From an uncultured Clostridia bacterium (GTDB taxonomy: Bacteria > Bacillota > Clostridia > Christensenellales > Borkfalkiaceae), in contig CALVHO010000004.1 in the NCBI GenBank assembly GCA_944328445.1, positions 1-64,000 on the forward strand: a stretch of DNA of 64,000 nt, read 5' to 3'. Below the pieces are notes generated by a model. The model was not told where the DNA came from, did no database searches, and saw only the letters and a program-made list of their open reading frames with translations. The position numbers and the translations under genes are program-made. Position 1 is the first letter of the stretch. Each line of letters begins with the position of its first letter. This document shows, piece by piece, positions 54,701 through 62,710 of the stretch.

Positions 54701-55220
54701 CAAAGTGGGGTACGAGCTGTACGCCAAACTCTTGAAGGAGGCGCTCACGGGCGAGGAGCAGACGGTGGCCGACCTCGACATCAAGGCCGACGCCTACATC
54801 CCCGAAAGCTACATCGAGGCGAGCGCCTCGCGGCTGGACTGCTACAAGCAGATCGCCGAGATCCGCGATACGTCCGATTACCGCCGCGTCACCCTCTCGT
54901 TGGAGGAAAATTACGGAAAGCTGCCGCCCGAAGTGCTCAACCTCTTGATCATCGCCATGCTCAAAGCGCTGGCCGCGCGCTTCAACGTGCGCGCCATCTC
55001 GCTCTCGGCCAAGGGCGGGCGGCTGGAACTTCCTTCCCTCAACAGCCTGGCCGACAAGCGCCTTGCCGCCGCGCTCGACCAATTCCCCGCCGTGCGGGTG
55101 GAGATGTCCGCCGCGCCCGCTTTGCGCTTTGCGGGCGGGAAGGACGCGCGCGCCGTCATGCTCTCCATGGCCGATTTTCTGCGCTTCGCGGCGGGCGGCG
55201 GCCGCAAAGCCGCCCCGTGA
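51795..55220 (+). CDS. mfd: Transcription-repair coupling factor
   Basis: ATP-dependent translocase that removes stalled RNA polymerase and recruits UvrA. 1,141 residues: UvrB-like N-terminal domains, the RNA polymerase-interaction domain (YVALEYRGGDVLYVPVEQM), the translocase with GDVGYGKTEVAFRA (motif I), DEEQRFG (motif II) and YQLRGRVGR (motif VI), and the C-terminal TRCF domain. AGGGGAGG precedes the ATG. It ends near a weak hairpin (GCCCGC/GCGGGC with TGTTTT) at 55365-55386. The rest of the 348-base gap to the next gene is low-complexity GC-rich sequence. Confidence 0.97.
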   Translation: MAGSFDADILGGEHPDLARDLRLGTPTAVFGVSAAHKALIAAACTQGRFVYVTADAPSAARTAAEIAGFSGEPPVLLCAKDEVLLYKEAVSKDSLFRRLAALHRIRAGARAIVCDVESLMQLFPADVPCLTLREGEECDFSALPARLVAMGYVRGAAVESRGAFALRGDILDIFPVGAENPVRVDFFGDAVEKIKPYDPATGERLGLAREVQIVAATDVFVAQEERAAVKDALAGELPSWRDAAAYARAQAIAGDICAKLEGGAPFGGAAYLFPLLKNKTDFASFIGDALYIFDEGKLIADRVDALCKEHAERFFSLKRAGEVFSFARGQLAGKEEMFARFSAVRACALQSFAARVPFFDPLKIYNMHATPVGRYLNGFANLAADVRRWTAGGYRVLLYCGNAARADKMRDLLFEEGIPVSACPARLSDLRGAAATADELPFGLVLHEAKLALVGTGDMYTKAAPQKRIRRRRNDMFTSPEVGDFAVHETHGIGRITGTQMIGTTDGTKEYVALEYRGGDVLYVPVEQMDVLSRYMGEEKPALSKIGGAEFEKVKQRVRTSLKAMAFDLKQLYAERAEKRGFACKPFREEMDEFAAAFAYEDTPDQAVSVREICADMCSEKVMDRLLCGDVGYGKTEVAFRAAYLCVLNGKQAALMCPNTVLCQQHYETACKRFADFGVRVEVINRFKTPAQQAATLAALARGEVDLLIGTHRLLSKDVKFKDMGLLILDEEQRFGVEHKEQLKNIKRDVDCLTMTATPIPRTLHMSLSGIRDISTIETPPAARLPVQTYVVEETEALIRDACVRELARGGQVFILYNRVESIHTFAAKIGQIVPEAKLCVAHGRMDRAVLEDGILGFYEGKSDVLVSTTIIENGIDLPKANTLIVIDADRLGVSQLYQLRGRVGRGSVLAHAYFTYKPEKVMTETAAKRLQAILEFTELGSGFKIAMRDLEIRGAGSVLGREQHGHMDKVGYELYAKLLKEALTGEEQTVADLDIKADAYIPESYIEASASRLDCYKQIAEIRDTSDYRRVTLSLEENYGKLPPEVLNLLIIAMLKALAARFNVRAISLSAKGGRLELPSLNSLADKRLAAALDQFPAVRVEMSAAPALRFAGGKDARAVMLSMADFLRFAAGGGRKAAP

Positions 55221-55459
55221 GTTTCCGCGGGCCCTTTCGCGGCGGCCCGTGCGTCGCACGCAAGCCCGCCGCGCGAGTCCGTTTTTGTCGGCATATGTCC
55301 GCCCGTGCGGGGTCATTCCCGCGCGTTCGCGCCCGCCGTTGAGGCCCGTTTTCGGCGCGTTCGCGCCCGCTTGCGCGGGCTGTTTTCCGCGCGTGTGCGC
55401 CCGCCGTGTGAGCCCGCGGCGAAATTTTCAAATTTGACCCGCTTTTCACGAAAAAGAGA

Positions 55460-55488
55460 TTGCTTTTCGGGCGGAAATACGCTATAAT
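55460..55488 (+). promoter_or_regulatory. Sigma-A promoter of the large lipoprotein gene
   Basis: TTGCTT (55460-55465), 17-base spacer, TATAAT (55483-55488), followed by a leader of about 75 bases. Confidence 0.8.
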
Positions 55489-55568
55489 ATCGGTTGTATA
55501 TATTGCGGTCCGTCCGCCTTTTCGGCGGCGGGGCCGTTTTGCAGACCAACCCCAAGCGGAGCAGTTCT

Positions 55569-57845
55569 ATGAAGAAGAGAATGATCACCATCCTTTGCGC
55601 GCTGTTGTCGGCGGTGTTCGCCCTCGGCATGCTGTCGGGCTGCGGCCTCATCAGCACGGACAACAGGCGGGATATGGAGCAAGTCGTGGCCGAGGTGAAC
55701 ATCGCCGGCGATCCCGAAGCGCTTTCGGGCGCCCTCGCGTCGCTGGGCGTGAGCGAGCTTTCGCTCACCGCCGAGCAGCTGAACGCGGCGCTGTCCACCG
55801 AAGAGATCTACAAGCGCGATCTCGTCGCCTATTTCATGAGCTACGGTTACAGCTACATCTCCTCCGGCCAGTCGTATGCCGATACCTTCGCCATGCTGAT
55901 GGACGCGCTCGTCGACCGCAAGATCGTCGCGCAGTTCGCCGCGGTGTACTACCTCAACGCGGGCGAGATCGTCGTCGACCGCGATTCCATGGGCAAGGGC
56001 GACGCGGGCTATACCGAAGTGGCGGACACCGACGGCCTGCGCATGAGCAAGGATATCACCGTCGAAGGTTTCCTGGCCGCCATCGAGGGCAAGGAAGGGG
56101 ACGCCGCCTCCGTCGCGGGGTATGAATATTTCCTGACGCAGAAGGAGATCGACTACGCCAACTACAACGTGATGGTCTCCATCAACCAGGCCATCGATTC
56201 CTACGAAGAGGACATCATCGCCCGCGCCGAGGACGAGGAGACGAGCAGCGACGAGGACCGCGCCACCCCCACGGGTGCGGACACGCTGCCTTCCTACTAC
56301 TACCCGAGCAAGGACGGCAAGATCGATTACGGCATCTACACGGGCAGCAACAAGCTCTCCGATTGCGGCACGTACGAAAAGGTGGAAGGCTCCACTTCCG
56401 TCACCCGCGTCCGCGCCTATGCCCGCTTTATCAGCGCGCTGCGTTCCAACTACCTCGTCGACGAGGATGACGACATCTCGGATATCTTCGCGCTCGATTA
56501 CTACACCACCGAGTACAAGACGCAGCTCGAACAGATGATGATCTCCAAGTTCGCGGCCACCCTCGCCAACGCCCGCTCTTCGCAGCTGACGGCGGGGCTC
56601 ATCGAGGCCGAGTACGACGAACTTCTCGCCGCGCAGCAGGTCTCGGCGTCGAGCGGGTTCACCACGACCATGGACGGCATGTCGGATACGAGCTTCGTCG
56701 TCTACGCGCCCGAGGGCCGCACCTACGGCTACGTCTACAACATCCTCATCCCGTTCAGCGGAACGCAGACGGCCGAACTCAACGAGGCCAAGAGCCGCTA
56801 CGGCGAGGACACGGCCGCGTACTACGTCGCCCGCAACGGGTATCTGAAAAACGTGAAGGCCTCCGACCAGCGCGAAAGCTGGTTCAACGGCGCCACCGAT
56901 CACAGCTTTGACGCCGCCGCCGAGGGCGTGACCGATTATTACAAAGAGCCGATCGGAGACATGAAAAAGAGCTCCTACCTCTTCTTCAAGGACAGCTACG
57001 TCACCTCCGACGAGGGCATCGACCGCTACGCGGGGCAGTACCCCTTCAACGGCACCGTGATCGCGCAGGACGACGGCAGCTACGACCTCGACGCGCATGA
57101 ATTCGGCATCGAAGAATTCATCGGCGAGATGAATGCCTACATCAACCACGTCACGGGCGCGAAGAGCTCGTCCGATGCGGGCTATGCCTCGGGCGGCTAC
57201 TATTCGGGCAGCTGGTTCGGGCAGGACGCTTCCCTCGATAGCCTTTGGAAGGGTGCAACTTCCGAAGCCTTCTACGGCAGCGGCAACACCTTCAAAAAGA
57301 AGGACGGCTCCATCGATTACAGTTCGGCCATCCTCTACAAGGGCACCGTCTCGGGCGTGAAAGGCGTCTCCGCGGCCGCCTTCCTGCAAGAGGAGAGCGT
57401 CTCCTACAAGGCGCTTTCGGCCGTGAACGACCTCATGTTCGCCTACAACACCGACACGGCGGGCCTGAACAGCTACCTCGGCTATTCCATCGCCAGCAAG
57501 GAGGAGGCCACGAGCTATGTCTCCGAGTTCGAGTTCGCCGCGCAGCTGGCGCTGCAAGGCGGCGCGGGCACCTACATGGTGGTGGGCACCGAGTACGGCT
57601 GGCACGTCATCTACGTGACCTTCACCTTCGGCGACGGCGAAACGTATGCAGACGGCTTCGTCTACGATGACCGCAACGAGGAGGGCACCTTCTCCTATTA
57701 CTTCTACCAGTCGCTCAAATCGACCGTCGTGCAGAACTACACGAGCGATAAACAGAACGACATCCTGACCGCCCTCAACACCGAAGCGAACGCCACCGTC
57801 TACGAGAAGCGCTACAAAGACCTCTCCAACCTCGACGTGGCCTGA
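55569..57845 (+). CDS. Large lipoprotein with weak PrsA/SurA resemblance
   Basis: 758 residues. Signal peptide with perfect lipobox LSGC (Cys25), so anchored outside the membrane. Residues about 85-130 (SYADTFAMLMDALVDRKIVAQF region) resemble the helical N-terminal part of SurA/PrsA foldases, and GTEYGWHVIYVTFTF near residue 680 resembles the final strand of a parvulin domain, but a full parvulin domain is not clear. The rest is acidic, Tyr/Ser-rich and unassigned. It may be an extracytoplasmic folding factor. GGAG precedes the ATG at 55569. Monocistronic between a promoter and a strong terminator. Confidence 0.65.
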   Translation: MKKRMITILCALLSAVFALGMLSGCGLISTDNRRDMEQVVAEVNIAGDPEALSGALASLGVSELSLTAEQLNAALSTEEIYKRDLVAYFMSYGYSYISSGQSYADTFAMLMDALVDRKIVAQFAAVYYLNAGEIVVDRDSMGKGDAGYTEVADTDGLRMSKDITVEGFLAAIEGKEGDAASVAGYEYFLTQKEIDYANYNVMVSINQAIDSYEEDIIARAEDEETSSDEDRATPTGADTLPSYYYPSKDGKIDYGIYTGSNKLSDCGTYEKVEGSTSVTRVRAYARFISALRSNYLVDEDDDISDIFALDYYTTEYKTQLEQMMISKFAATLANARSSQLTAGLIEAEYDELLAAQQVSASSGFTTTMDGMSDTSFVVYAPEGRTYGYVYNILIPFSGTQTAELNEAKSRYGEDTAAYYVARNGYLKNVKASDQRESWFNGATDHSFDAAAEGVTDYYKEPIGDMKKSSYLFFKDSYVTSDEGIDRYAGQYPFNGTVIAQDDGSYDLDAHEFGIEEFIGEMNAYINHVTGAKSSSDAGYASGGYYSGSWFGQDASLDSLWKGATSEAFYGSGNTFKKKDGSIDYSSAILYKGTVSGVKGVSAAAFLQEESVSYKALSAVNDLMFAYNTDTAGLNSYLGYSIASKEEATSYVSEFEFAAQLALQGGAGTYMVVGTEYGWHVIYVTFTFGDGETYADGFVYDDRNEEGTFSYYFYQSLKSTVVQNYTSDKQNDILTALNTEANATVYEKRYKDLSNLDVA

Positions 57846-57894
57846 CCTTCTCTTGTGCACGGCCCTTTGCGGCCCGTCTCATCCGAACAAAACC

Positions 57895-57927
57895 AAAACC
57901 CCCTTGCCGAAACGGCAAGGGGGTTTT
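57895..57927. terminator. Bidirectional terminator after the lipoprotein gene
   Basis: Perfect 14-bp stem, AAAACCCCCTTGCC/GGCAAGGGGGTTTT, around GAAAC. Confidence 0.9.
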
Positions 57928-58004
57928 GCGTCCCGCCGGGGCGGGGGGGGGTGAGGGGAGAAAAGATCCCGCCCCTGCGGAGCACAGTGCCGTGGGGGCG
58001 GAAA

Positions 58005-58031
58005 AAAACCATCGGCGGGGCCGATGGTTTT
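58005..58031 (-). terminator. Terminator of tRNA-Gly
   Basis: 12-bp stem AAAACCATCGGC/GCCGATGGTTTT with a GGG loop; on the minus strand it follows the tRNA and ends in a T-run. Confidence 0.8.
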
Positions 58032-58105
58032 GGAGCGAGAGACGGGAATCGAACCCGCGGGAATCAGCTTGGGAAGCTGACGCCATACCATTAGGCGACT
58101 CTCGC
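58031..58105 (-). tRNA. tRNA-Gly (anticodon CCC)
   Basis: 75 bases with encoded CCA. The acceptor GCGAGAG pairs with CTCTCGC; the anticodon loop TTCCCAA in the stem TCAGC/GCTGA gives CCC, reading GGG; T-arm GGGTTCGATTCCC region is normal. Confidence 0.95.
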
Positions 58106-58116
58106 AAAGCCTCTTT

Positions 58117-58145
58117 ATTATACACCATTTTGCCGCCGAAGGCAA
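58117..58145 (-). promoter_or_regulatory. Promoter of tRNA-Gly
   Basis: On the minus strand: TTGCCT (58145-58140), 17-base spacer, TATAAT (58122-58117), 12 bases before the tRNA 5' end. Confidence 0.85.
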
Positions 58146-58203
58146 TCAAAAAAGCGCCTTTTGCAAAAAGTTTTCGCGGCCCGCCCGCCCCGCGCATGCG
58201 GGT

Positions 58204-58311
58204 GGTTTGTAGGGCTCCGTTCATGCGGGCGCGGCGGGCGTTGTGTAAGGGCTCCCGCGCGGCTTGTGCGGCGCGCGGGCGGTTTATAGGGCTCCGTTCA
58301 TGCGGGCGCGG
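58204..58311. repeat. 31-bp direct repeat pair
   Basis: Copies at 58204-58234 and 58281-58311 starting GGTTTRTAGGGCTCCGTTC differ at one position. They lie between the tRNA-Gly promoter and the end of apgM. No gene is seen in this interval. Confidence 0.75.
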
Positions 58312-58372
58312 GGCGCGGAATGCGAACGGCGTCTTACGCGCGAGCGGCGCGCGGAAGGGGGCGTTTGCCCGT

Positions 58373-59584
58373 TCAGCGCTCCAACAGGCGGGAAAGCAGC
58401 GCATGCCCTTCGCCGACGTACACGCCCGTATTGCGGGCGCTGTCCTCGTCGTACGCGGGGGCGCCGCCGAGGTCTTTGCGGCTGTCGTAGAGCAGGTAGG
58501 GCACGGGGTCGCTCACGTGCGTGCGCACGGCGATGGGGGTGGGGTGATCGGGGCAGACCAGCATGCGGAAGGGCTCGCCCGCCCCTTCGAGGGCGCGCGC
58601 GACGGGTCCGACCACTTTGGCGTCGATCTGTTCGATGGAGTAGACCTTGTGTTCCACGTCGCCCTGGTGGCCGCATTCGTCGGGCGCCTCCATGTGGATG
58701 TACACGAAGTCCAGCCCCCCGCGCAGGGCGTCGGCGGCGGCCTGCGCCTTGCCCGCAAAGTTGGTGTCGTAATTGCCCGTCGCGCCCTGCACGGGCAGGA
58801 TCTGCATGCCCGCGAGGATGCCGATGCCCTTGACCAGGTCGACGGCGGAGATGACCCCGCCGCGCAGGCCCGTCTTTTGCGTGAAGTTTTCCAGGGCGGG
58901 CTTGGTGCCTTCGCCCCACAGCCAGACGGAATTGGCGGGGCGCTTGCCCGCGGCGATGCGCGCGCGGTTGACGGGGTGGTCTTTTAGGATCTGCGCCGAG
59001 AGCTTCATCACCGCCAAAAACGTTTCGGCCATCGGCCCTCGGGGCAGGTGGCCGCGCACGGGCTTGCCCGTGATGTCGTGCGGGGGCGTTAGGGTATGGC
59101 CCGTTTTGCCGCCGTGCACCACCAGGCAATGGCGGTAGCTGACGCCCGCGTGCAGGGAGAGCGGGCGGTAGGCGGAGATGTGCCTGTTCAAAAACGCGGT
59201 GAGCTCGGCCGCCTCTTCCGTGGAGATCTCGCCCGCGCTGTAATCGACCATGCATTTGTCCTCGAACTCCGCCTCGTCGGAGAGGGTCACGAGGTTGCAG
59301 CGCAGGGTCACGTCGTCGGGGGCGAGCTCGATGCCCATGGAAACGGCTTCGAGGGGGGATCGGCCCGTGTAGCAGGTGTGCGGATCGTAGCCGAGCACGG
59401 ACAGGTTGGCCACGTCGCTGCCCGGGGCAAAGCCTTCGGGCACGGTGCGGCACAGCCCCACTTCCGCGCGCTTGGCCAGCGCGTCGAGGTTGGGCGTCTC
59501 CGCGTATTGCAGCGGCGTTTTGCCGCCGAGCCTGTCGATCTTGTAGTCGGCCATGCCGTCGCCGAGCACTACGATGTATTTCAT
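58373..59584 (-). CDS. apgM: Cofactor-independent phosphoglycerate mutase, archaeal type
   Basis: Alkaline-phosphatase-superfamily enzyme interconverting 3- and 2-phosphoglycerate; some homologues are homoserine kinases. 403 residues: IVVLGDGMADYKID and PNLDALAKRAEVG at the N-terminus, SDVANLSVLGYDP, then metal-binding HMEAPDECGHQGD and CPDHPTP. The start at 59584 has AAAGAGG upstream; the frame is open further 5' without support. ung lies upstream on the same strand. Confidence 0.9.
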   Translation of the reverse strand: MKYIVVLGDGMADYKIDRLGGKTPLQYAETPNLDALAKRAEVGLCRTVPEGFAPGSDVANLSVLGYDPHTCYTGRSPLEAVSMGIELAPDDVTLRCNLVTLSDEAEFEDKCMVDYSAGEISTEEAAELTAFLNRHISAYRPLSLHAGVSYRHCLVVHGGKTGHTLTPPHDITGKPVRGHLPRGPMAETFLAVMKLSAQILKDHPVNRARIAAGKRPANSVWLWGEGTKPALENFTQKTGLRGGVISAVDLVKGIGILAGMQILPVQGATGNYDTNFAGKAQAAADALRGGLDFVYIHMEAPDECGHQGDVEHKVYSIEQIDAKVVGPVARALEGAGEPFRMLVCPDHPTPIAVRTHVSDPVPYLLYDSRKDLGGAPAYDEDSARNTGVYVGEGHALLSRLLER

Positions 59585-59751
59585 GGTATTGCCTCTTTGA
59601 ACGCCGCATGCGCACCGCGCGGGCGTTTTTTCATTTTCTTGAACGCGCCCCGCCGCCTTGGCGGGCGTGTTTTTTGTTGCACGTATCGGAAAAACTTGTG
59701 CCGCGCCCTTCGGCGGAAACGCCGTCCGCGCGGCCTTTCGGGGCGCCGTTT

Positions 59752-60423
59752 TCAGGTGTTCAGGTCCCAGTCGATGGGCGCGATGCCGTGGCTTTGCAGG
59801 TAGGCGTTGGCCTTGGAAAAGTGGCGGCAGCCGAAAAACCCGTTGTAGGCCGAAAGGGGGGAGGGGTGCGCGCATTCGAGGATGAGGTGCTTGTGCGCGT
59901 CGATGAGCGGCTTTTTGGAGCGTGCGTTCCCGCCCCAGAGCAGGAACACCAGGTGTTCGCGCTCCTCCGAGAGGATTCGTATCACGTTGTCGGTGAACCA
60001 CGTCCAGCCGCAGTTCTTGTGCGAATTGGCCATGTGCGCGCGCACCGTCAGCGCGGTGTTCAACAGCAGCACGCCCTCCTTCGCCCACTTGGTCAGATCG
60101 CCCGAAGGGGGCACCGCGCAGCCGAGGTCGTCGTGCAGCTCTTTGTAGATGTTGACGAGCGACGGCGGCGGTTCGATGCCTTCGCGCACCGAAAAGCAGA
60201 GCCCGTGCGCCTGCCCCGCGTTGTGGTAGGGGTCCTGCCCCAGCAACACCGCCTTGACGTTCGCAAACGGGGTGAGCTTGAAGCAGTTGTAGATGTCGTA
60301 CATGTCGGGGTAGACGGTGTGGTGCGTGTATTCCTGTTTGAGGAAGGCGCGGATCTTTTGGTAATTTTCGCTCGCGAACAGGGGCGCCAGCGCCTCGTCC
60401 CAGCCGCCGTCGAGGGGGATCAT
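59752..60423 (-). CDS. ung: Uracil-DNA glycosylase
   Basis: Removes uracil from DNA in base-excision repair. 223 residues; catalytic water-activating Asp in LLGQDPYHNAGQAHGL, Leu-loop His in HPSPLSAYNGFFGCRHF. Its ATG overlaps the stop of the upstream phosphorylase-family gene as ATGA, so the two are co-translated. Confidence 0.97.
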   Translation of the reverse strand: MIPLDGGWDEALAPLFASENYQKIRAFLKQEYTHHTVYPDMYDIYNCFKLTPFANVKAVLLGQDPYHNAGQAHGLCFSVREGIEPPPSLVNIYKELHDDLGCAVPPSGDLTKWAKEGVLLLNTALTVRAHMANSHKNCGWTWFTDNVIRILSEEREHLVFLLWGGNARSKKPLIDAHKHLILECAHPSPLSAYNGFFGCRHFSKANAYLQSHGIAPIDWDLNT

Positions 60424-61088
60424 TCCGCCTCCTTGCAGGCCGCGAACATGGCGGGCACCGCCCGCCCCAGCGCGTCCAGCGCGATGCGCAGGTTTTCGTA
60501 GTACGCCCGCCCGCCGTCGTCGTCGGCGTTGTCAGAGATCGCCTTGAAGGCGTAGCAGGGCACGCCCGCCCGTTCGGCCACGTGCGCCACGGCGGCGCCC
60601 TCCATGTCCTGCACGTCGCAGCCGAGCGAGCGCAGCAGCGCGGCGTCGCGCCCGTCGCCGAAGCGGTCCGCGGTGGCCAGGGTCACGGGCGGGAAGCCTT
60701 TTGCCTCGCACAGCGGGATGTAGGGGGTCTCGTATTCGTTGAGGGTGCCCTGCGGCGTGTGGTTCACGGGGGAGAGGTCCACGTCGAACTGCACCGCCCG
60801 CACGGCCGCCGTCACGCAGCCCACGGGCGCTTTTTGGTTGAGTCCGCCCGCCGTGCCGACGCTGGCGAGCACGCTGCGGCCGCCCGCCTCCGCCGCGTCC
60901 AACGCGAGGGCGAGCATGGCCCCCGCCGCGGCGTTGGACTTGCCCACGCCCGTCACGATGAGGCGGAAGGGCCCGCCGCAGTGCCCCGTATAGATCGTTT
61001 TCCCGAACGCTTCGCGCGCGCTGATGTCCTGCGCGCGGGAGAGGATCGCGTCCGCCTCGCCTTGCAGCGCGGCCAAAAGGGTCAGCAT
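60420..61088 (-). CDS. Nucleoside phosphorylase-family protein (MTA/SAH nucleosidase-like)
   Basis: 222 residues of the PNP/UDP phosphorylase fold. LIVTGVGKSNAAAGAMLAL and the catalytic-acid segment DMEGAAVAHVAERAGVPCYAFKAISDNAD match the MtnN/futalosine hydrolase branch. Likely a hydrolase of 5'-methylthioadenosine, S-adenosylhomocysteine or futalosine; no menaquinone genes are nearby to support futalosine. The start at 61088 has GCGAGG upstream. First gene of a minus-strand pair with ung. Confidence 0.8.
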   Translation of the reverse strand: MLTLLAALQGEADAILSRAQDISAREAFGKTIYTGHCGGPFRLIVTGVGKSNAAAGAMLALALDAAEAGGRSVLASVGTAGGLNQKAPVGCVTAAVRAVQFDVDLSPVNHTPQGTLNEYETPYIPLCEAKGFPPVTLATADRFGDGRDAALLRSLGCDVQDMEGAAVAHVAERAGVPCYAFKAISDNADDDGGRAYYENLRIALDALGRAVPAMFAACKEAE

Positions 61089-61278
61089 GGATGCCTCGCT
61101 TTGCGGCGGTCCGCCCGCCGCTCTCGTTTTGTATATTTTAACAAAAAACCGCCCGTTTTGCAATCTTATGAATAGAAAATTTTCCCCGGGCCGATAATAA
61201 TGGCCGCAAACCCCGCCGCGGGGCAAACCCACGGCCCCGCCGCGGCCCGCGCCGCGCGGGCGGGGGCGAGGAGACAGC

Positions 61279-62526
61279 ATGAATCCCTTTCAAGAACCCG
61301 CCAAAGACATCGTCAAGACCTACAAAAACTGGAAGAGCATCAACGTCCGCCCGTACGACAAGGAGAGCGTCGACCCCTACACCCGCGTCCGCGCCATCCT
61401 GATGAACGGCACCGAGTTCGAGGCGATCTGGAACACTTCGCGCCTTTCGCGGCATTGCACCAACAACGACGTGCGCCGCGGCATGGCGCTCATCCGCCGC
61501 GGCGAACAGCAGCAGCAAAAGCGCGTCGCCTGTTTGAAGCCGCGCAACGAGAGCATCCTCGAACACACCATCGGCTACGAGCAGCTGGCCGTAGACCTCA
61601 CCGCCATCCTCGCCGCCCGCGAACCCAACGAGTACGTGAAAAAGCAGATGGACTTCGCGCTGTTGGAAGATTTCGACCACCTCTACCGCTACGCCGACCT
61701 TTTGGACTTCGAGCGCGGCATCCATGCCGAAACGCTGGTGGGCGGCTACACCGAGATCATGCCGGGCCGCCCCACGGTGGCCGAAGCGCGCCACCCCGCC
61801 GACGACGTGCGCTTTTATATCAACAACTACCGCAACGACCCGATCACCCGCCTGAACATCGCCATCGTCACCGCCGCCGAGCAGCAGACCATGAACTACT
61901 ACCTCAACGTGGCAAACCTGCACGAGAGCGAGCTCGGCCGCAGGCTCTATTCCGAGATCGCCATGATCGAGGAACAGCACGTCACGGGCTACGGCTGCCT
62001 GTCCGACCCGTCCGTGGACATGTTCGAGTGCATGGTCATGCACGAATATACAGAGTGCTACCTGTATTGGAGCTGCTACAACGACGAGAAGGACAAGCGC
62101 ATCAAAGACCTGTGGCTCATGCACTTTGAAGAGGAACTTTCCCACCTGAAATTCGCCTGCGAGATGATGGAAAAGTACAGCGGCAAGGTCTGGCAGCAGC
62201 TTTTCCCCGAGGGCGGGGAATTCCCGCAGCTGCTCGCCTTTTCCCCGCAGAAGGAATACGTGCGCGCCGCCCTCAAAAGCGTGCGCCTGACGGGCAATGC
62301 CGAAAACTTTGCCGACGTGGACGAGCTGCCCGATAAATTCCGCTTTTTCGGCTACAACCGCGCCGTGCAGGGCAACGTGAAGAGCCTCGCCTCGCACACC
62401 GTCATCGAAAAGACCATCAAAAAGTTCGGGCGCGACTACCGCTACGAGGAAAAGGCGCACCCCGTGCGCGCCCTCGGCGATCCGAAGTCCGTCAATGCCG
62501 ACATCGCCCGCGTCAAGGGCGCCTGA
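61279..62526 (+). CDS. Ferritin-like diiron protein of unknown function
   Basis: 415 residues. The second half has a four-helix diiron pattern: Glu201 (AAEQQTMNYY), Glu231-x-x-His234 (IEEQHV), Glu256 (MHEYTECY) and Glu286-x-x-His289 (EEELSHLKFA). The first half has a similar but degenerate helical layout (ILEHTIGYEQL, LLEDFDHLYRYAD), so the protein may be two fused ferritin-like bundles. I do not recognise a named function; oxygen or peroxide detoxification or iron handling in an anaerobe is possible. GAGGAGACAGC precedes the ATG. Divergent from the phosphorylase-family gene. Confidence 0.65.
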   Translation: MNPFQEPAKDIVKTYKNWKSINVRPYDKESVDPYTRVRAILMNGTEFEAIWNTSRLSRHCTNNDVRRGMALIRRGEQQQQKRVACLKPRNESILEHTIGYEQLAVDLTAILAAREPNEYVKKQMDFALLEDFDHLYRYADLLDFERGIHAETLVGGYTEIMPGRPTVAEARHPADDVRFYINNYRNDPITRLNIAIVTAAEQQTMNYYLNVANLHESELGRRLYSEIAMIEEQHVTGYGCLSDPSVDMFECMVMHEYTECYLYWSCYNDEKDKRIKDLWLMHFEEELSHLKFACEMMEKYSGKVWQQLFPEGGEFPQLLAFSPQKEYVRAALKSVRLTGNAENFADVDELPDKFRFFGYNRAVQGNVKSLASHTVIEKTIKKFGRDYRYEEKAHPVRALGDPKSVNADIARVKGA

Positions 62527-62542
62527 AAAACCCGAGCCCTTG

Positions 62543-62571
62543 CAGGGGCCGCCGCTTTGCGGCGGCCCCTG
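62543..62571 (+). terminator. Hairpin after the ferritin-like gene
   Basis: Perfect 13-bp stem CAGGGGCCGCCGC/GCGGCGGCCCCTG with a TTT loop, but without a T-run. Probably a weak or Rho-assisted terminator. Confidence 0.45.
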
Positions 62572-62663
62572 TGCGGCGTTTGGCCTCTTTGCCTGTCGCT
62601 TATCCCGCCCGCCCCGTTCCGCCCGCCCGCGGGCGGCGCTTTTGCGGCCCGCGGGCAAATGGC

Positions 62664-62692
62664 TTTACAAAGGTGCGGCGTTGTGGTATAAT
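62664..62692 (+). promoter_or_regulatory. Sigma-A promoter of the exonuclease gene
   Basis: TTTACA (62664-62669), 17-base spacer, TATAAT (62687-62692). The leader is only about 12 bases. Confidence 0.85.
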
Positions 62693-62710
62693 CGTGAAAG
62701 CGGTGATACC

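Noticed and set aside
50823..55316. A minus-strand open frame of about 1,500 codons opposite prs, pth and mfd
   Set aside because: It is a by-product of GC-rich codon use in mfd. It has low-complexity His/Gly/Arg-rich content, no family motif and no ribosome-binding site. Similar long antisense frames lie opposite lon, ddl, pyrG and the 55.5-57.8 kb lipoprotein gene.
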